From Hyphomicrobiales bacterium (GTDB taxonomy: Bacteria; Pseudomonadota; Alphaproteobacteria; Rhizobiales; Beijerinckiaceae): a DNA stretch of 40,068 bases. Shown piece by piece: positions 34,093-40,068 of the stretch. Where the stretch lies: NCBI GenBank assembly GCA_027483505.1, contig JAIXUP010000011.1, forward strand, positions 1 to 40,068. Reading direction: 5' to 3'. Position 1 is the stretch's first letter, and each line of letters begins with the position of its first letter. The notes under the pieces were generated by a model. That model made no database searches, was not told where the DNA came from, and saw only the letters and a list, made by a program, of their open reading frames with translations. A program made the position numbers and the translations under genes.

Positions 34093-34225
34093 GGCGACGA
34101 AGGCTCCGTTGTGCTCCGCGCATTTCGCGCTTGTCGGTCTGATAGGTCTTCGCCTAGCGTAGTCGCGCGATTTCGGCAACGCTTCGTTGCGGGATGACCA
34201 TGACGTGCCCTATCTAACCGCCCAT

Positions 34226-34304
34226 CCTCATCCCGAGCCTGTCGACGGATGAAATCCAGATCGCGCCAACTGGCCCCTCGTTCTTCGACGGGCTCGGGAT
34301 GAGG
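34226..34304. repeat. Inverted-repeat element (dispersed palindromic repeat type)
   Basis: CCTCATCCCGAGCCTGTCGA (34226-34245) is matched in reverse complement by 34285-34304 with 19 of 20 positions identical, around a 39-base centre. It fills most of the gap between the small membrane-protein gene and the GGT-fold gene. Similar 'ctcatcccgag...ctcgggatgag' units are frequent non-coding repeats in alphaproteobacterial genomes. It differs in sequence from the palindrome at 28368-28472 apart from the shared TCATCCC core. Confidence 0.8.
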
Positions 34305-34353
34305 GCATCGCGGATGGGACAAGATCGTTCCCTGGATCAGAAAAGCCCGCCCC

Positions 34354-35943
34354 ATGCCTGAAACACCCGTGTTTTCCACCGCCGCTGTCGCAGCGCCCCA
34401 TCACCTCGCATCGGAGACGGGGCGCAATGTCCTGGCGCAGGGCGGCAATGCCGTGGAGGCCATGATCGCCATGGCCGCCACCATCGCGGTGGTCTATCCG
34501 CACATGAACGGCATCGGCGGCGATGGTTTCTGGCTGATCCGCGACAGGAAAGGCAAGATCGCGGCCATCGAGGCCTGCGGACCGGCAGGCGCGAAAGCGA
34601 CGATCCGGCGCTACCGGGACAAGGGCTATGCAGCGATTCCCCCGCGCGGCTCCGATGCGGCCCTGACCGTGGCCGGCGCGATTGGCGGCTGGCAGGTCGC
34701 TGCCGAGATGGCGACAGCGCTCGGTGGCAGGCTGCCCCTGAGTGTCCTCACCGAGGACGCGATCCGGCATGCGCGCGACGGGGTCGCGATTTCGAAATCG
34801 GAAGCCCGCTACCGGATCAAGGATGGCGACGGGCTTTACGGCGCTCCGGGCTTCACCACCCTGTTCCGGACACCGGACAAGGCGCTGGAGGCGGGCACCA
34901 TCCGCAAGAACCCGGCGCTGGGGCAGACCCTCGACCACATCACGCGGGCCGGCCTTGACGATTTCTACCGCGGCGATGTCGGACGTGAGATTGCCGCCGA
35001 ACTCGACAGGATCGGCTCGCCTGTGACGCGCGAGGATATCGCCACCTTCCATGCGCGCACGACGCAGCCACTGTCCCTGAAGCTCCCCGGCGTCACGGTG
35101 TACAACTTCCCGCCGCCGACCCAGGGGCTGACATCGCTGATGATCCTTGGCCTGTTCGAGCAACTGGGCGTCAAGCGCTGCGACGGTTTTGAGCATATCC
35201 ACGGGCTCGTCGAGGCCTCGAAGCGCGCCCTGAAGACCCGTGACCGGGTGATTACCGACCCTGCCCGCCTGATGCACGACCCGGCGGCCTTCCTCGATCC
35301 CGCCTGGCTGGCGAAGGAAGCCGGCAGGATCGACATGAAGCGCGCCGCCGAATGGCCGATGAAGGAGGCCGATGGCGACACAATCTGGATGGGGGCGATC
35401 GACAAGGACGGGCTTGCCGTGTCCTACATCCAGTCCTTGTACTGGGAATACGGCTCCGGCGCCGTGCTGGAGAAGACCGGCATCGTCTGGCAGAACCGCG
35501 GCGTGGCCTTCTCGCTCGATGACAAGGCGACCAATCCGCTCGAGCCGGGCCGCAAGCCCTTCCACACGCTCAACCCGCCCCTCGCGGTGTTCGATGACGG
35601 GCGCGTGGTCTCCTATGGCTGCATGGGCGGCGACGGCCAGCCGCAGTTCCAGGCGCAGGTCTTTTCGCGCTACCGGATGGGCATGGGCGTCGCCGACGCG
35701 GTCGATGCGCCGCGCTTCCTGTTCGGCAAGACCTGGGGCACGGCCTCGACCACCCTGAAGATCGAAAACCGCTTCGATCATGTCGTGGTGGCGAAGCTGG
35801 CGGCTGCGGGCCACGCGCTGGAGGAATGGGGCGTGCCCTATGATGACCAGTTCGGCCATGCCGGCCTGCTCGTCAGGCACCCGAAGGGCCATGTCGAGGC
35901 TTCCCACGATCCGCGCTCGGACGGCGACGCCAAGGGGCTTTGA
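34354..35943 (+). CDS. Gamma-glutamyltransferase-fold N-terminal-nucleophile hydrolase
   Basis: A 529-residue GGT-family (Ntn) pro-enzyme. The autoprocessing/nucleophile Thr is T343 in GDTIWMGAID, placed where canonical GGTs have TTHFSVVD. It is followed by SLYWEYGSGAVLEKTGIVWQNR and then GCMGGDGQPQ, corresponding to the GSPGG loop. It would mature into about 342- and 187-residue subunits. The N-terminal GGNAVEAMIAMAATIAVVYPHMNGIGGDGFW block also matches GGT. However, the position of the Arg that binds the gamma-glutamyl alpha-carboxylate (REMAP/RETAP in GGTs) reads IEACGPAG, with no Arg. The substrate is therefore probably not a gamma-glutamyl compound; oxamate-amidohydrolase-like or other amide hydrolysis is more likely. 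No signal peptide is visible. It precedes the amidase by 43 bases. Confidence 0.88.
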   Translation: MPETPVFSTAAVAAPHHLASETGRNVLAQGGNAVEAMIAMAATIAVVYPHMNGIGGDGFWLIRDRKGKIAAIEACGPAGAKATIRRYRDKGYAAIPPRGSDAALTVAGAIGGWQVAAEMATALGGRLPLSVLTEDAIRHARDGVAISKSEARYRIKDGDGLYGAPGFTTLFRTPDKALEAGTIRKNPALGQTLDHITRAGLDDFYRGDVGREIAAELDRIGSPVTREDIATFHARTTQPLSLKLPGVTVYNFPPPTQGLTSLMILGLFEQLGVKRCDGFEHIHGLVEASKRALKTRDRVITDPARLMHDPAAFLDPAWLAKEAGRIDMKRAAEWPMKEADGDTIWMGAIDKDGLAVSYIQSLYWEYGSGAVLEKTGIVWQNRGVAFSLDDKATNPLEPGRKPFHTLNPPLAVFDDGRVVSYGCMGGDGQPQFQAQVFSRYRMGMGVADAVDAPRFLFGKTWGTASTTLKIENRFDHVVVAKLAAAGHALEEWGVPYDDQFGHAGLLVRHPKGHVEASHDPRSDGDAKGL

Positions 35944-35986
35944 CGCGGGCAGCCCGCGACGCGAACATCTGTGAAGGACGCTGACC

Positions 35987-37180
35987 ATGATCGACAATTC
36001 GCTGCGCTGCTGGGTCCCCTACCCCGCTGTTCCCGTCGCCAACGCTGCTGACGGTCCGCTCAGAGGGCTGACGCTTGGCGTCAAGGATCTATACGACGTC
36101 AAGGGCTATCCGACCGGCTGCGGCTCGCCGCACATGCTGGCCATGTCTGGCATCAGGAAGGCGCATGCGCCACTGGTGACGCTGATGCTGAAGGCCGGCG
36201 CGCAATTCGCAGGCAAGACAGTCACGGACGAACTCGCCTTCTCCCTCAACGGCAAGAACGCGCATTTCGGCTCGCCGGTCAACGCCGCCGCGCCTGACCG
36301 CATCACGGGCGGCTCATCCTCCGGCTCGGCCTCGGCCGTGTCGGGACGGCTGGTCGATGTGGCGCTCGGCACCGACACGGGCGGCTCGGTCAGGGCACCG
36401 GCCAGCTATTGCGGCTTGTTCGGCATCAGGCCGACCCATGGCCGTGTCTCGTTGAAGGGCTGCTGGCCGCTGGCCGACAGCTTCGACACGCCGGGCTACT
36501 TCACCCGCGACGGCGCGACCTTCATGCGCGTCGGCGAGGTCTTCCTCGGCAAGGACAAGTCGCCCTTGCCGGAGACGCCGCGCCTGATGATCGCCGAGGA
36601 CATGATCCGGCAGGCCGTGCCCGCCGCGGAAACGATCCTCCGCGACGTGATCCGGCGGCTGTCGCTGACCATGGGCGAGATCACCGGCACGACGCTGGCG
36701 AAAGACATCGACGCCCTTTACTGGGCCTTCCGCTGGCTGCAGGGCCGGGAGGCCTGGGCGGCGGATGGCGCCATGATCGAGACCTACAACCCGCCGCTGG
36801 GCCCGGGCGTCGCCGAGCGCTTCGCCTTCGCCCGCACCATCACCGACGGGCAGGTCGAGGCCGGCAACCGCACGCGCAAGGCATACCGGGCAAAGGTGAA
36901 GAAGCTTCTGGGCAAGGATGGGGTCATCCTGATGCCCACGGTCCCGGACATCGCGCCCCTGACCTCGACCAGCGAGGCCGATCTTGACGATTTCCGCAAC
37001 CGCGCGCTGCGCCTGCTCTGCCCCTCGGGCCTGACCGGCTTTCCGCAGATCTCGATTCCCGTCGCCATGCGCGATGGCGCGCCGCTCGGCCTGTCGATCC
37101 TGGGACCACCGGGCAGCGACCTGTCGCTCGTTCGCCTGGCGGCGAAGATCGAGGCGGCAGCCCGCATCAGGATCGCCTGA
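35987..37180 (+). CDS. Amidase (amidase-signature family)
   Basis: A 397-residue amidase-signature enzyme. The Ser-cisSer-Lys triad is visible: Lys33 (TLGVKDL), cis-Ser110 in the GGSSSGSAS motif and nucleophile Ser134 in [12 protein letters not shown]. The 24-residue spacing between the two serines is the family norm. It would hydrolyse an amide R-CO-NH2 to the acid and ammonia in the cytoplasm. AAGGA lies eight bases before the ATG. Its stop and the start of the nitrile hydratase alpha gene overlap by one base (TGATG), so it most likely uses the amide made by the nitrile hydratase. It is short for the family (usual 450-500), though complete at both ends. Confidence 0.93.
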   Translation: MIDNSLRCWVPYPAVPVANAADGPLRGLTLGVKDLYDVKGYPTGCGSPHMLAMSGIRKAHAPLVTLMLKAGAQFAGKTVTDELAFSLNGKNAHFGSPVNAAAPDRITGGSSSGSASAVSGRLVDVALGTDTGGSVRAPASYCGLFGIRPTHGRVSLKGCWPLADSFDTPGYFTRDGATFMRVGEVFLGKDKSPLPETPRLMIAEDMIRQAVPAAETILRDVIRRLSLTMGEITGTTLAKDIDALYWAFRWLQGREAWAADGAMIETYNPPLGPGVAERFAFARTITDGQVEAGNRTRKAYRAKVKKLLGKDGVILMPTVPDIAPLTSTSEADLDDFRNRALRLLCPSGLTGFPQISIPVAMRDGAPLGLSILGPPGSDLSLVRLAAKIEAAARIRIA

Positions 37181-37821
37181 TGTCGGGCGACCATCATCAC
37201 CACCATGATCACGATCACGATGATCACTCGCATCTGACGCCGATCGAGGCGCGGGTGAAGGCGCTGGAGAGCATCCTGGTCGCCAAGGGTCTGGTCGATC
37301 CGGCGGCGCTTGATGTGATCATCGACACCTACGAAACGAAGATCGGCCCCCGCAACGGCGCGCGCGTCGTGGCGAGGGCCTGGGCCGATCCGGCTTATGC
37401 TGCACGCCTCAGGGCGGACGCCACGGCGGCGATGGCCGAGTTGGGTTACAGCGGCCGGCAGGGCGAGCATATGGTCACCGTCTTCAATGACGCCGCGACC
37501 CATCATCTTGTCGTCTGCACCCTGTGCTCCTGCTACCCTTGGGCCGTGCTTGGACTGCCGCCGGTCTGGTACAAGTCCGCGCCGTATCGCTCACGCGCCG
37601 TGCTGGACCCGCGCGGCGTGCTGGCCGAGTTCGGCGTGATCCTTTCCGAAGCGGTCAAACTGCGCGTCTGGGATTCGACAGCCGAGACGCGCTATCTGGT
37701 GATCCCTCAGCGCCCGGCGGGAACCGAGGGCTGGGATGAGGATCGGCTGGCCAATCTCGTCACCCGCGATTCCATGATCGGCACAGGGCTTGCGCTCGAC
37801 CCGCCCGGGACCACGGCATGA
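37180..37821 (+). CDS. nthA: Nitrile hydratase alpha subunit, cobalt type, with His-rich N-terminus
   Basis: A 213-residue alpha subunit. The metal claw V-C113-T-L-C116-S-C118-Y-P carries Thr after the first Cys, the signature of cobalt-type (not iron-type) enzymes. The two flanking cysteines of the claw are normally oxidised to sulfinic/sulfenic acids. The [39 protein letters not shown] and [15 protein letters not shown] segments match the family. It hydrates a nitrile to an amide together with the beta subunit. The N-terminus is unusual: residues 3-18 hold nine His and five Asp in a dense cluster, which could bind Co or Ni. It overlaps the amidase by one base and the beta gene by four. Confidence 0.95.
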   Translation: MSGDHHHHHDHDHDDHSHLTPIEARVKALESILVAKGLVDPAALDVIIDTYETKIGPRNGARVVARAWADPAYAARLRADATAAMAELGYSGRQGEHMVTVFNDAATHHLVVCTLCSCYPWAVLGLPPVWYKSAPYRSRAVLDPRGVLAEFGVILSEAVKLRVWDSTAETRYLVIPQRPAGTEGWDEDRLANLVTRDSMIGTGLALDPPGTTA

Positions 37822-38477
37822 ATGGCGCGCAGGATCTTGGCGGGCAGATGGGCTTTGGGCCGGTCAACCCGGAGAAGGACGAGCCGCTGTTCCATGGCGC
37901 ATGGGAAAAGCGCGCGCTTGCCATCACCTTGGCTGCTGGCGGCATGGGCCATTGGACCATCGACGAAAGCCGGCATGCGCGCGAGACGCTGCACCCGGTC
38001 GATTACCTCTCGTCGAGCTATTATGAGATCTGGACAAAGGGGCTGGAAAAGCTGCTGGAGCGCCATGGCTTTGTCAGCGCCGCCGAGCGCGACGCAGGAG
38101 TGCCGCTGACGCCGTCCACGACGCCCCGGCGCGTGCTCGCGGCGGACAGCGTCCCCACGGTCCTCGCGCGCGGCGGGCCGACCAGCCGCGACAAGACAGG
38201 CCAGCCGCGCTTCAGGGTCGGCGACACAGTGCGCACCATCGTCATCAGCCCATCGGGCCACACCCGGCTGCCGCGCTACGCGCGCGGCAAGACCGGCGTC
38301 ATCGAACTGATGCACGGCGCGCATGTTTTCCCGGACAGCAATGCGCACGGGAGGGGTGAGCAGCCTGACTGGCTCTACACGGTGGCGTTCGCAGCGCGCG
38401 AACTCTGGGGCCGCGATGCTGACCCCAATTCGGTGGTCAGCATCGACGCATGGGAGGCCTATCTTGAGCCAGCGTGA
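37818..38477 (+). CDS. nthB: Nitrile hydratase beta subunit
   Basis: A 219-residue beta subunit. Family segments include [19 protein letters not shown] at the N-terminus, [20 protein letters not shown], and a C-terminal SH3-like barrel ([32 protein letters not shown], given by position about 130-165, then [13 protein letters not shown]). It forms the alpha-beta heterodimer interface and part of the active site. It is slightly shorter than the usual 225-235 residues but has both ends. Overlap of four bases with the alpha gene and about 14 with the accessory gene indicates a tightly coupled operon. Confidence 0.95.
   Translation: MNGAQDLGGQMGFGPVNPEKDEPLFHGAWEKRALAITLAAGGMGHWTIDESRHARETLHPVDYLSSSYYEIWTKGLEKLLERHGFVSAAERDAGVPLTPSTTPRRVLAADSVPTVLARGGPTSRDKTGQPRFRVGDTVRTIVISPSGHTRLPRYARGKTGVIELMHGAHVFPDSNAHGRGEQPDWLYTVAFAARELWGRDADPNSVVSIDAWEAYLEPA
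38452..38457 (+). promoter_or_regulatory. Ribosome-binding site that selects the TTG start of the nitrile hydratase accessory gene
   Basis: GGGAGG lies six bases upstream of TTG 38464, inside the end of the beta-subunit gene. No ATG or GTG start is in this part of the frame, so this site supports the unusual TTG start. Confidence 0.7.
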
Positions 38478-38850
38478 CCTCATCGATGCGGTCGCGGCGG
38501 TCGCGCCGCTGCCCTGCGACGCAGCCGGGCCGGTCTTCGCTGAGCCCTGGCAGGCGCAGGCCTTCGCCATGGTGATCGCGCTGCACGGGCAAGGGCTGTT
38601 TACCTGGCCGGAATGGGCCGACGCCCTTTCGCATGAGGTCAAGGCGCATGGCATGGCCGATGATGGCAGTCGCTACTACGAGTTATGGCTCGAGGCGCTG
38701 GAACACCTTGCCATCGCCAAGGGGATATCGACCCATCAGCGAATCGACGATCTGGCGGCGGCCTGGGCCAGGGCTGCGGAGGCCACGCCGCATGGCAAGC
38801 CGATCGCGCTCGGCAATGACCCCGTCACGGGCGGCGCGATCACCTTCTGA
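38464..38850 (+). CDS. Nitrile hydratase accessory protein (NHase activator)
   Basis: A 128-residue protein similar to the small activator (P14K/NhlE-like; resembles a free beta-subunit N-domain) of cobalt nitrile hydratases. Segments FAEPWQAQAFAMVIALHGQGLFTWPEWADALSHEV (about 25-60) and YYELWLEALEHLAIAKG are typical. It helps insert cobalt and oxidise the claw cysteines of the alpha subunit. The annotated start TTG 38464 ([10 protein letters not shown]) is backed by GGGAGG six bases upstream and a 14-base overlap with the beta gene. The longer frame starting at 38323 lies inside the beta gene and is not credible. Confidence 0.88.
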   Translation: MSQRDLIDAVAAVAPLPCDAAGPVFAEPWQAQAFAMVIALHGQGLFTWPEWADALSHEVKAHGMADDGSRYYELWLEALEHLAIAKGISTHQRIDDLAAAWARAAEATPHGKPIALGNDPVTGGAITF

Positions 38851-38947
38851 GTGGTCCGGGCGCGGATTGAGGTTGACTTGTCGGCCCGCTGTGGCCAGTT
38901 CCCGACAGCCCGCCTGGCTGCAGGCTTCGGGCGGCGCGAGGGATGAC

Positions 38948-39469
38948 ATGAGTATCGATGGCTGGATGCGCGACTTCGCGGAGTTTATTCAGGCCAACGC
39001 CGCCTGGGCGCCGCTGATCGTGTTTGTGATTGCCTTTGGCGAATGCGTCGCCTTTCTGTCCTTTCTGGTCCCGGCAACGGCGCTGTTCACGGTGCTGGCG
39101 ACGGCCGCAGGTGCAAGCGGCCTGCAACCCTTGCCGCTGGCGCTGGCGGCCACGGCAGGGGCCGGCATGGGCTTCTGGGTCTCCTACTGGTTTGGCTTCG
39201 TGGTGGGGCCGCGCGCTTCGCAGTACTGGCCCCTGAGCAAGAATCCGGACCTGCTCAAGAAAGGCCATGACTTCTTCGAGCGCTGGGGTGCGCCAGGCGT
39301 GTTCTTTGGCCACTTCATCGGCCCGGTGCGCGCTGTGATCGCGATCACGGCCGGCATCGTGCGGATGCCGCCGCTGCAGTTTCACATCGCCAACTGGAGC
39401 GCATCCTTCATTTGGGGCTTCGCCTTCTTCTATGGGTTCGGCCTGTTCGGACAGCAACTGGCGCGATGA
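38948..39469 (+). CDS. DedA/SNARE-associated family membrane protein
   Basis: A 173-residue inner-membrane protein with about five hydrophobic segments and the DedA core: ECVAFLSFLVPATAL near residue 35 and GVFFGHFIGPVRAVIAITAGIVRM around 120-145. DedA proteins flip undecaprenyl phosphate or phospholipids, or support proton-motive-force homeostasis. The loop that normally reads GRF(I/F)(P/G)..R here reads GHFIGPVR, with His in place of the first Arg. ATG 38948 has GAGGG just upstream. It begins 97 bases after the nitrile hydratase operon and is probably separate. Confidence 0.85.
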   Translation: MSIDGWMRDFAEFIQANAAWAPLIVFVIAFGECVAFLSFLVPATALFTVLATAAGASGLQPLPLALAATAGAGMGFWVSYWFGFVVGPRASQYWPLSKNPDLLKKGHDFFERWGAPGVFFGHFIGPVRAVIAITAGIVRMPPLQFHIANWSASFIWGFAFFYGFGLFGQQLAR

Positions 39470-39497
39470 AGCCAAGGTGGCTGTGCCGGCGCCAACA

Positions 39498-39523
39498 TGA
39501 ATGGGGCCTGCAGGCCCCATTCA
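39498..39523. repeat. Perfect 26-base palindrome downstream of the DedA gene
   Basis: TGAATGGGGCC-TGCA-GGCCCCATTCA is an exact inverted repeat with 11-base arms and a TGCA centre. It sits 28 bases after the DedA stop, where a terminator would be expected, but no T-run follows on either strand. It could be a factor-assisted terminator, an mRNA-end stabiliser, or an operator for the next gene. Confidence 0.6.
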
Positions 39524-39706
39524 GGGCCGCTTCAGCGCATGATCCTAGAATGATTGCGAATTGGTCTTGAAGCGCGCCGATTTTCGCGGTCAACTCCGGT
39601 TCAAGGCGGGCTTCGCAGGTGCGATTCCCCGTTGACATGCCTGCTCCGGCCCGGCGGAGAGAGCATGCTTTCCCACAACCGGTCGCATCCCTTGGGGGAT
39701 ATGGAC

Positions 39707-40068
39707 ATGATGAAGACCCGCTTTCTTGCTGGCGCAGCCGCTCTGATGATGGCCGCCACACCCGTGCTGGCACAAACTGCCCAGCCCGCGACGCCGACAG
39801 CGCCTGCCCCGGCCCGCCCGGCGGCGCCCGCCACGGCCCAGCCCGCAGCTCCTGCCGCACCGGCAGCGCCAGCCCGTCCGGCGACCCCGGCGCCAGCCGC
39901 AGCCCAGCCGGCAGCCCAGCCGGCAGCCCCCGCGACGCGTCCCGCCGCAGCGCCCGCACCGGCCGCCGGCGCCGCGCAAGCCCAGCGCGTCAATCTCAAC
40001 ACCGCAACGCAGGCCGACCTCGACAAGCTGCCGCAGATCGGCGAAGCGCGCGCCAAGGCCATCCTGGC
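39707..40068 (+). CDS. Secreted Ala/Pro-rich helix-hairpin-helix (ComEA-like) protein, 3' end outside window
   Basis: The frame is open to the end of the window, 120 residues and continuing. The N-terminus (MMKTRFLAGAAALMMAATPVLAQ) is a Sec signal peptide cleaved after about residue 22. About 75 residues of Ala/Pro-rich low complexity follow, then a helix-hairpin-helix motif (VNLNTATQADLDKLPQIGEARAKAIL) like that of ComEA. Such proteins bind DNA in the periplasm for uptake in competence, or act in other DNA-binding roles. ATG 39707 is preceded by a GGGGGA ribosome site about seven bases upstream. The end of the domain lies beyond the window. Confidence 0.8.
   Translation, partial: MMKTRFLAGAAALMMAATPVLAQTAQPATPTAPAPARPAAPATAQPAAPAAPAAPARPATPAPAAAQPAAQPAAPATRPAAAPAPAAGAAQAQRVNLNTATQADLDKLPQIGEARAKAIL

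Noticed and set aside
35944..35958. CGCGGGC/GCCCGCG hairpin between the GGT-fold gene and the amidase as terminator
   Set aside because: Short stem with minimal loop and no T-tract; the genes are probably co-transcribed.
34228..35997. 589-residue minus-strand frame opposite the GGT-fold gene
   Set aside because: Reverse shadow; its C-terminus translates the palindromic repeat.
39632..39637. TTGACA upstream of the ComEA-like gene as promoter
   Set aside because: A perfect -35-like hexamer, but no TATAAT-like sequence at 16-18 bases, so it is not called.

Overview
The window is GC-rich, densely coded chromosomal DNA from an alphaproteobacterium, most likely of the order Hyphomicrobiales (Bosea/Chelatococcus-like). 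That placement is inferred from gene content and base composition, not from a marker-gene comparison. There is one tRNA gene and no rRNA, CRISPR array, phage gene or insertion sequence. About 37 protein genes are supported, two of them cut by the window ends. No stretch longer than 300 bases lacks a gene.

Layout: (1) 1-2712 is a zinc-uptake locus: the end of znuC, znuB, a convergent zur, and znuA divergent from zur with a palindromic Zur-type operator between them. (2) 2719-6120, minus strand: an EamA permease, a thiolase-like enzyme and an MFS transporter, probably one operon. (3) 6311-9928: a D-Ala-D-Ala carboxypeptidase with a long Ala/Pro tail, a second EamA permease that overlaps it by 4 bases, and a COG0523 (CobW-like) metal-chaperone GTPase. 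(4) 10076-15081: a CelD/BioF2-type acetyltransferase, a convergent acyl-CoA synthetase, and a divergent GDSL-esterase autotransporter. (5) 15238-19507: purH, a dual-specificity-type phosphatase and a convergent MsbA-like ABC exporter. (6) 19634-23627: tRNA-Gly(GCC) with its terminator, a prolyl-tRNA editing protein, a thioredoxin/TPR protein, a LON-substrate-binding-domain protein, and a UMF1-type transporter whose C-terminus carries an apparent one-base frameshift.

(7) 23781-25456 is a DUF1007 secreted protein with an EF-hand followed by a NicO-family nickel/cobalt permease. (8) 25593-29376 is an ATPase-permease-binding protein ABC importer of the NMT1/SsuA type, a large imperfect palindrome, and pyridoxal kinase pdxY. 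(9) 29380-32904, minus strand, is a TAXI-type TRAP transporter, with a strong terminator between the binding-protein gene and the fused permease gene. (10) 33100-38850 is a hydrolase block: a creatininase-family amidohydrolase, a small two-helix membrane protein, a gamma-glutamyltransferase-fold hydrolase, an amidase, and cobalt-type nitrile hydratase alpha, beta and accessory genes. The last four genes overlap. (11) A DedA protein and the start of a secreted helix-hairpin-helix protein close the window.

Two themes stand out. The first is metals: ZnuABC/Zur, COG0523, DUF1007-NicO and a Co-type nitrile hydratase lie within 40 kb, and most of their proteins carry His-rich segments. The second is uptake and hydrolysis of an organic nitrogen compound: a nitrile would be hydrated to an amide and then hydrolysed to acid plus ammonia, with the TRAP importer, the creatininase-like enzyme and the GGT-fold enzyme as possible upstream steps. 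The natural substrate is not evident from sequence. This amide/nitrile block is the best candidate for an undescribed pathway here.
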